DNA of 46,798 nt from Metabacillus niabensis (GTDB lineage: Bacteria > Bacillota > Bacilli > Bacillales > Bacillaceae), in assembly GCF_020524345.1 (NCBI RefSeq), contig NZ_JAIVLH010000031.1, positions 1 to 46,798 on the forward strand. Direction: 5' to 3'. The notes below the pieces were generated by a model that was not told the origin of the DNA, did no database searches, and saw only the letters and a list, made by a program, of their open reading frames with translations. Shown in pieces: positions 42,116 to 46,798 of the stretch. The position numbers were made by a program, and so were the translations under genes. Position 1 is the first letter of the stretch, and every line of letters starts with the position of its first letter.

Positions 42116-42454
42116 GTGAAAATAAATCTTTGTCCTAAATTAGAAACGGCTTTTAGACTTTTAGGTAAACGTTGGATTGGTATTATTATTCATGTTTTAC
42201 TCGATGGACCTAAAAGGTTTAAAGACCTGACAGATATTATTCCTAGTATTAGTCAAAAGATGTTATCTGAACGACTTAAAGAACTGGAAAATGAAGGATT
42301 AGTGGAAAGAATTGTTATTGATGAAACACCGGTTAAAGTCATTTATCAGTTAACTAATAAAGGGAGAAGTTTGAAAGGTGTTGTAAAAGAGGTAGGAATT
42401 TGGGCAGATACTTTTTGCTCGGTTGGAGGAAAAAGAGGAGCAGAGAATGAATAG
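42116..42454 (+). CDS. yodB: HxlR (DUF24) family redox-sensing regulator YodB
   Basis: A 112-residue winged-helix regulator of the MarR/DUF24 type, close to B. subtilis YodB. The redox-sensing Cys6 (MKINLCPK) and Cys101 (DTFCSVGG) are kept; the third cysteine of the B. subtilis protein near 108 is absent. It likely represses yodC and itself, and is released by thiol-reactive quinones. The GTG start follows GGGGAG. It overlaps the SDR gene by eight bases. Confidence 0.92.
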   Translation: MKINLCPKLETAFRLLGKRWIGIIIHVLLDGPKRFKDLTDIIPSISQKMLSERLKELENEGLVERIVIDETPVKVIYQLTNKGRSLKGVVKEVGIWADTFCSVGGKRGAENE

Positions 42455-43187
42455 AACCGTTATTATTACTGGTGGAGCAAATGGTATTGGGAAAGAATTA
42501 GTCCTTCAATATGCTGAGGAGAAGGACAATGTTGTTATAGCGGATATTAATGAGAAAACAGGCAGAAACTTGGAACAAACATGTATAGAAAAGGAATTAA
42601 ATGTCATGTTTGTTAAAACAGATGTATCAAACGTAAGTGATATTGAACAATTAATAAAATCAACGGTTGATCGTTATAACACCGTAGACATACTAATTAA
42701 CAATGCAGGATTGTCTAAGTGGAAGTCTCCATATGAAATAACAGTTGATGATTGGGACATGGTCCTGAATACAAATTTAAGAAGTGTTATGTTTGCTTCA
42801 AGAGAAGCTGCTAAGGTAATGAAGGCAAATGCCAATGGGGGAAAAATAGTGAATATTGCCTCCACCAGAGCATTAATGTCAGAAGAAAATTCAGAGGCAT
42901 ATGCTGCGACAAAAGGTGGCATTGTTGCACTGACACATGCGCTTGCAGCTTCATTAAGTGACGATCAAATACAAGTGAATGCGATTTCTCCAGGCTGGAT
43001 TGAAACTGGAGATTACAACTCATTAAGAAAAGTTGATCACATACAGCACTTTTCTAAACGAGTGGGGAAACCATCAGACATTGTCAAAGCTTGTAAATAT
43101 CTTACAAGTGAAGATAATGATTTTGTTACAGGTATTAATTTAATCGTGGATGGTGGTATGACTAAAAAAATGATCTATGAAGAGTAG
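42447..43187 (+). CDS. Short-chain dehydrogenase/reductase
   Basis: A 246-residue SDR enzyme: cofactor loop TGGANGIG (6-13), NNAG, catalytic Ser in NIASTRAL and Tyr-x-x-x-Lys in YAATKGG, and a C-terminal TGINLIVDGGM. The acidic residue after strand 2 (VIADINE) suggests NAD use. Substrate unknown. GAGGAG lies six bases before the ATG at 42447. It overlaps yodB by eight bases, so it is probably under the same quinone-responsive control. Confidence 0.9.
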   Translation: MNRTVIITGGANGIGKELVLQYAEEKDNVVIADINEKTGRNLEQTCIEKELNVMFVKTDVSNVSDIEQLIKSTVDRYNTVDILINNAGLSKWKSPYEITVDDWDMVLNTNLRSVMFASREAAKVMKANANGGKIVNIASTRALMSEENSEAYAATKGGIVALTHALAASLSDDQIQVNAISPGWIETGDYNSLRKVDHIQHFSKRVGKPSDIVKACKYLTSEDNDFVTGINLIVDGGMTKKMIYEE

Positions 43188-43303
43188 CAAGAAAAGAGAA
43201 AAGTTATGGCATTTACCTAATGATATAGGTGAAAGCCCACTCAAAACCCTTCCGATATGAATACTTATTAGTGTAGGTATTTATCTAGGAGGAGGTAAAG
43301 AAG

Positions 43304-43516
43304 ATGGGTCCATATATGATGAGAAATGATTTCCGAAGCCCTTACCCGGGAGGCAGATTTTTTATAGGTGCACCATTCGTTGGAGGACTTCTTGGTGGTT
43401 TGGTAGGTAGTGCTATCTTACGACCAAGACCATTTTATCCATATCCGCCATACCCTTATTATGGTTATGGTTATGGGTACGGTTATCCACCATATGGCGG
43501 TTATCCTTATTATTAA
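43304..43516 (+). CDS. Gly/Tyr/Pro-rich small protein
   Basis: A 70-residue protein: start MGPYMMRNDFRSPYPGGRFF, a small Gly-rich hydrophobic segment (FVGGLLGGLVGSAIL), then a tail of Pro-Tyr and Gly-Tyr repeats (YGYGYGYGYPPYGGYPYY). AGGAGGAGG precedes the ATG. It resembles small spore coat or crust proteins in composition; no family is certain. Confidence 0.75.
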   Translation: MGPYMMRNDFRSPYPGGRFFIGAPFVGGLLGGLVGSAILRPRPFYPYPPYPYYGYGYGYGYPPYGGYPYY

Positions 43517-43519
43517 TAT

Positions 43520-43558
43520 AAAAAACTACCTGCAATTGTCTGCAGGTAGTTTTTTATT
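43520..43558 (+). terminator. Terminator of the Gly/Tyr/Pro-rich gene
   Basis: AAAAACTACCTGCA and TGCAGGTAGTTTTT pair around ATTGTC. Confidence 0.9.
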
Positions 43559-43632
43559 ATGTGAAACAATTGTTATAGATAACCACTTTAAAATGAAGGT
43601 GTTTAGAACTTAGGGCGATTTATAAAAAAAGG

Positions 43633-44082
43633 TTAAGTTATATCAATCTCAGATAAACTAAACTCACTTAGCTTAATAAACTGGATTTCGATCCTATCCT
43701 CTAAAAACCTTGCTTTTGTCCCTTTCCTCTTAACAGGTGAGGGGAGCATGAATTTGGTTTGTTCTGAATCCTTAGGGTAATTTATGATAAATAATTGATG
43801 TGTGGTATGCTGCAATTTGACATTTTCCTTGGACACATTATTTAAAGGGACGTTCACATAAACATAATCACTGGTTTCGAAAATCTCCGGTTTTTGAATA
43901 GTGGATGATTCTTTTGGTGAAAAATCAGTTTGGAAGGGATAACCACCTTGAGTTAAGTCACCACCGAATACATTCTTCATAACTTGTTGGATATAGTTCT
44001 CCACTTCTTTCGGGTTCATTTTATTTAAATGCTTGGAAAAACCAGATTGACCAAAGGGAAATTGTTTATCCCATGGAAACAT
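43633..44082 (-). CDS. Hsp20-like spore coat/germination protein (GerT-like)
   Basis: A 149-residue protein. The first 60 residues contain FPFGQSGFSKHLNKMNPKEV; the rest has the strand pattern of an alpha-crystallin (Hsp20) domain (PEIFETSDYVYVNVPLNNVS, VKLQHTTHQLFIIN). Proteins of this shape in Bacillus include CotM and GerT, a coat protein needed for normal germination, and the opening MFPWDKQFPFG type fits GerT in my memory. AGGAAG precedes the ATG. Confidence 0.65.
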   Translation of the reverse strand: MFPWDKQFPFGQSGFSKHLNKMNPKEVENYIQQVMKNVFGGDLTQGGYPFQTDFSPKESSTIQKPEIFETSDYVYVNVPLNNVSKENVKLQHTTHQLFIINYPKDSEQTKFMLPSPVKRKGTKARFLEDRIEIQFIKLSEFSLSEIDIT

Positions 44083-44158
44083 ATAATCACTTCCTAATTC
44101 GGTTCATTTTAATACATATGATATGCTATTAAGTAAAATAGGTTAGAGTGCATATCTG

Positions 44159-44188
44159 TTGTCGGACTTGATCTAAGATGTTTATAAT
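44159..44188 (+). promoter_or_regulatory. Promoter of the rarD-yojF-bshB2 unit
   Basis: TTGTCG (44159-44164), 18-base spacer, TATAAT (44183-44188), 60 bases ahead of the ATG. Confidence 0.5.
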
Positions 44189-44247
44189 GGAATTTGGAAT
44201 ATATTAATAACTACTGCTTTGAGTTGACAGAATTGTGAGGTTTGATA

Positions 44248-45186
44248 ATGAATAATGAAGTAAATGCATATAAAAAGGGTCTGTTTTATACTGCTTTTTC
44301 TTATATGTTATGGGGGGTACTGCCACTTTATTGGAAGTTAATCCATGATGTAACTTCTGAAGAAATTTTGGCGCATAGAATTTTTTGGTCTTTCTTGTTT
44401 ATGCTTGCCCTATTAACTTTTTTTAAGGAATGGCCGAATGTTATTGATGTATGTAAGAAAATGGTGAAACAACCGAGTTTAGTTTTATTGCTTATTTTAT
44501 CTTCTGTTTTAATTAGTATAAACTGGTTTATGTATATATGGTCTGTAAATCATGAGCACTTGATAGAAACAAGTTTAGGATATTACATAAATCCACTTAT
44601 AAGTGTTTTATTAGGAATGATATTTTTTAAAGAAAAATTGAATCTCTGGCAGAAGTTATCTTTTATCATCGCAGGAATTGGTGTTTTATATATGACGATA
44701 AACTATGGACAAATCCCATTCATTGCTTTGACCCTTGCTCTTAGCTTCGGATTATATGGGCTGGCAAAAAAGATGACAAAGTTAAGCTCTGGAATTGGGC
44801 TAGCATTTGAAACATTGGTCGTTACACCTATTGCGATTATCTATTTATTGATGTTGGCTTTAAAAGGAGAAATGATGTTTCTTCAATTTGACATAGCGAC
44901 AAATTTACTCCTGATTGGAGCAGGTGTTGCAACAGCTGTACCATTACTTCTCTTTGCAAGTGGGGCTCAACGTATACCATTATTTATGGTTGGTGTACTT
45001 CAGTATATAGCACCAACAATTACGTTAATAATAGGAGTTGTTCTTTATAAGGAACCATTTACTATAACCGAATTGATTACTTTTTCATGTATATGGACTG
45101 CCTTATTGCTCTTTACTCTTTCCAATTCACGTCATTTTAAAAAGGTTGCAATAAAAATCAAGAAACCAAATTCTGTTGAGATGTAG
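44248..45186 (+). CDS. rarD: RarD-type EamA/DMT transporter (YojE)
   Basis: A 312-residue protein with ten membrane helices of the drug/metabolite transporter superfamily, RarD branch: KGLFYTAFSYMLWGVLPLYW, HRIFWS, NWFMYIWSVNHEHLIETSLG and YINPLISVLLG are typical. The substrate is unknown. The ATG at 44248 has GTGAGG seven bases upstream; a TTG at 44242 is too near. It precedes yojF, as yojE does in B. subtilis. Confidence 0.9.
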   Translation: MNNEVNAYKKGLFYTAFSYMLWGVLPLYWKLIHDVTSEEILAHRIFWSFLFMLALLTFFKEWPNVIDVCKKMVKQPSLVLLLILSSVLISINWFMYIWSVNHEHLIETSLGYYINPLISVLLGMIFFKEKLNLWQKLSFIIAGIGVLYMTINYGQIPFIALTLALSFGLYGLAKKMTKLSSGIGLAFETLVVTPIAIIYLLMLALKGEMMFLQFDIATNLLLIGAGVATAVPLLLFASGAQRIPLFMVGVLQYIAPTITLIIGVVLYKEPFTITELITFSCIWTALLLFTLSNSRHFKKVAIKIKKPNSVEM

Positions 45187-45197
45187 GAGTGTAGATT

Positions 45198-45485
45198 TTG
45201 AAGAGCATAGAAATATTAGAAGCTTATAAATCACTATGGTTAAACCGGTCATTGCCAATTGATGAAAATCCTGAACATACATTAAGAAATGCTGTTGAAA
45301 AGGAACTGAAGGATGAAATGACTCATCCTAGACTCCGTAAAACACCACATCAAAAGTTTACCTTATCGGTGAAAAGAATAGTTGCCTCTTCAATTGAAGA
45401 TCAACTAAAAATAAAACTAATTGAGTATCATCTATCTATTTTAGAAGAACTTGAAAATGAAACAAATAGAGGAGGTTCACTATGA
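45198..45485 (+). CDS. Hypothetical protein between rarD and yojF
   Basis: A 95-residue soluble helical protein, MKSIEILEAYKSLWLNRSLP, with HQKFTLSVKRIVASSIEDQL in the second half. The start is TTG, nine bases after AGGAG. Its end overlaps yojF by four bases, so it belongs to the same operon. Not recognised. Confidence 0.7.
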   Translation: MKSIEILEAYKSLWLNRSLPIDENPEHTLRNAVEKELKDEMTHPRLRKTPHQKFTLSVKRIVASSIEDQLKIKLIEYHLSILEELENETNRGGSL

Positions 45486-45832
45486 AAAGTATTACCAAAC
45501 AAGATGTTCAAGAATATCTAAATCATTTTTTAAATAAACAAGTGTTTATACACTTAGAAACAACAACAGGCTCTTATTCTGCACATAAAGATGAAAAAAA
45601 CATGACAGTTGTGGCCTTTATTCGAAATACAAAGGTTACCTATCATCAAGCTAAAATTACAGGAAATGGTCCATATCGAATTGGTCTGAAATTAGAAGAT
45701 GGTTGGATATACGCAGAAGGTCTAACGGATTGGACATTTAATGAAGAAGGTCAACTATTAACTGCAGGCCACAACTCAGAAGGGCAATTAGCTATAGCCT
45801 TACAAATAAGTGAGAAACCATTTCACAATTAA
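45482..45832 (+). CDS. yojF: YojF (DUF1806) protein
   Basis: A 116-residue protein of the YojF/DUF1806 family (FIHLETTTGSYSAHKDEKNM, GPYRIGLKLEDGWIYAEGL). The family is regularly paired with the bacillithiol deacetylase BshB2, as here, but its own role is unknown. The ATG overlaps the previous gene by four bases and has GGAGG upstream. Confidence 0.9.
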   Translation: MKSITKQDVQEYLNHFLNKQVFIHLETTTGSYSAHKDEKNMTVVAFIRNTKVTYHQAKITGNGPYRIGLKLEDGWIYAEGLTDWTFNEEGQLLTAGHNSEGQLAIALQISEKPFHN

Positions 45833-45880
45833 TGATATGTTCAAATGGACGTTTTAATCATGATATAGAGGTGAGTATAG

Positions 45881-46546
45881 ATGAAGGAACATGTATTAGT
45901 AATATTGCCACATCCTGATGATGAAGCCTTTGGAGTTGCCGGATTGATAGCTTTAAATCGTAAAGCAGGAGTACCCGTTACATACGCATGCGGTACGTTA
46001 GGTGAAATGGGCAGAAATATGGGAAACCCTCTTTTTGCGAACCGAGAGCTGCTGCCTCAAATTCGTAAAGAAGAACTAATTAATGCTTGTCAAGCGATGG
46101 ATATTAAAGACTTACGAATGTTGGGGTTACGAGATAAAACCCTCGAATTTGAAGATGAAGAACAATTAGCTGATCTATTTGAAAAGATAATTGATGACGT
46201 TCAACCAACCCTTATTGTAACTTTCTATCCGGGTCATGGGGTCCATCCTGACCATGACGCATGTGGCGAAGGCGTTATCCGAGCTTTAAAGAGAAAGCCG
46301 ATTGAAGAACGACCTGTTACATATTGTATGGCGATTACGAAGAACAGATTTGAGAGTATTGGTCATCCTGATGTTGAGATAAATGTAACAGATGTAGCAG
46401 ATATTAAACTGAATGCATTAAAAGCACATCGTTCCCAAACAGAGGGAATGTTAAAGGCGATGGAAGAGAAATTCCTAAATAAAGACCCTGAGGTCATGCA
46501 TTGGTTTGAGAAAGAAGTGTTTTATACATATAAATGGAATGATTAA
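45881..46546 (+). CDS. bshB2: Bacillithiol biosynthesis deacetylase BshB2 (YojG)
   Basis: A 221-residue zinc deacetylase of the PIG-L/LmbE fold: LPHPDDEAFG near 9-18 gives His and Asp ligands, and HGVHPDHDACGEG the third. It removes acetate from GlcNAc-malate, giving GlcN-malate for bacillithiol. Bacillithiol is the thiol used by BrxA, also in this window. GAGGTG precedes the ATG. Confidence 0.95.
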   Translation: MKEHVLVILPHPDDEAFGVAGLIALNRKAGVPVTYACGTLGEMGRNMGNPLFANRELLPQIRKEELINACQAMDIKDLRMLGLRDKTLEFEDEEQLADLFEKIIDDVQPTLIVTFYPGHGVHPDHDACGEGVIRALKRKPIEERPVTYCMAITKNRFESIGHPDVEINVTDVADIKLNALKAHRSQTEGMLKAMEEKFLNKDPEVMHWFEKEVFYTYKWND

Positions 46547-46645
46547 TAGCAGAAAAACACGACTTACTGCCAAGAATCCCCAGAAGTTGATGATTTCTTA
46601 TACTTTAATCCATTTATATAGTTAAATTTACTTAAAGTACGAAAA

Positions 46646-46680
46646 AGAGTGTCTTACTTCATCTGAAGATAAGACACTCT
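46646..46680. terminator. Hairpin 1 at the right end
   Basis: AGAGTGTCTTA and TAAGACACTCT pair, with an inner CTTC/GAAG stem around ATCT. It lies 100 bases after bshB2, with A's before it but few T's after it. Confidence 0.6.
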
Positions 46681-46692
46681 CAGACTGTCGAC

Positions 46693-46731
46693 AAAAGGGG
46701 TTCGGAATGTTTTACATTCCGAACCCCTTTT
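46693..46731. terminator. Hairpin 2 at the right end
   Basis: AAAAGGGGTTCGGAATG (46693-46709) and CATTCCGAACCCCTTTT (46715-46731) form a perfect 17-bp stem with a TTTTA loop. It can stop transcripts from either side. Confidence 0.75.
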
Positions 46732-46798
46732 GGGATTTTTGACCAATTCCCTTTAAATTTTACAATAAGCGGTCTCTTCGAGCCTCTTTATTATACAG

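Overview
The window is chromosomal DNA of a low-GC, endospore-forming Bacillaceae bacterium. Evidence: AT-rich sequence, strong AGGAGG-type ribosome binding sites, frequent TTG/GTG starts, genes for bacilliredoxin and bacillithiol synthesis, Spo0M, a YjcZ-type sporulation protein, and a gene order that largely follows two blocks I recall from Bacillus subtilis (ugtP-metA-ypg-yph-ypi-ypj-thy-dfr-ypl-ilvA-ypm-ypo, and yozE-yodN-yozD-yodM-yodL-deoD-yodJ-yodI-yodH-ctpA-yodC-yodB followed by yojE-yojF-bshB2). No rRNA, tRNA, CRISPR array or prophage was seen.

Layout. 1-119: 3' end (domains V and VI) of a group IIC intron whose body lies outside. 161-3844: small basic protein, membrane hydrolase, glycolipid synthase ugtP and metA, all on minus. 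4.1-8.6 kb: HD pyrophosphohydrolase, CvfC/YpgR, bacilliredoxin BrxA, methyltransferase YpiP, YuzL-like protein, plus two copies of a short inverted-repeat element. 9.0-12.0 kb: YpjP, a Pro-Pro-endopeptidase-like metalloprotease, and the thyA-dfrA folate/dTMP operon, then hemolysin III on minus. 13.1-22.1 kb: ilvA, ypmP, DegV, nucleoside hydrolase, Sco1-like YpmQ, YpmR, YpmS, a two-gene zinc-ribbon/trypsin-like protease unit, and ypmT. 22.1-26.9 kb: acidic lipoprotein, small proteins, MarR regulator, fused MsrA-MsrB, VOC protein, YjcZ-type peptide, bioB, yozE.

27-34 kb: yodN and yozD, then a block that interrupts the yod order I recall: DUF2515 protein YppC, a translationally coupled unit of a Ser/Tyr/His/Lys-rich small protein, a Hanks-type kinase and Spo0M, a CapA-like protein, the YebC-family protein YeeI and two microproteins. 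34.3-43.2 kb: PAP2 phosphatase, YodL, two more microproteins on minus, deoD, the YodJ carboxypeptidase, mug, YodI, YodH, CtpA, and the divergent yodC/yodB quinone-stress pair with paired palindromes between them. 43.3-46.5 kb: Gly/Tyr/Pro-rich protein, Hsp20/GerT-like coat protein, RarD-type transporter, YojF, BshB2. The right end carries two strong hairpins and perhaps the edge of an insertion element.

Shared themes are thiol/oxidative stress (brxA, bshB2, msrAB, yodBC), nucleotide metabolism (thyA, dfrA, nucleoside hydrolase, deoD, HD pyrophosphohydrolase, mug) and sporulation/envelope proteins. The strongest candidates for new biology are the small protein-kinase-Spo0M unit, the PPEP-like protease next to ypjP, and the zinc-ribbon/HtrA-like pair. 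All database-type identifications here are from memory of the families; no search was run.
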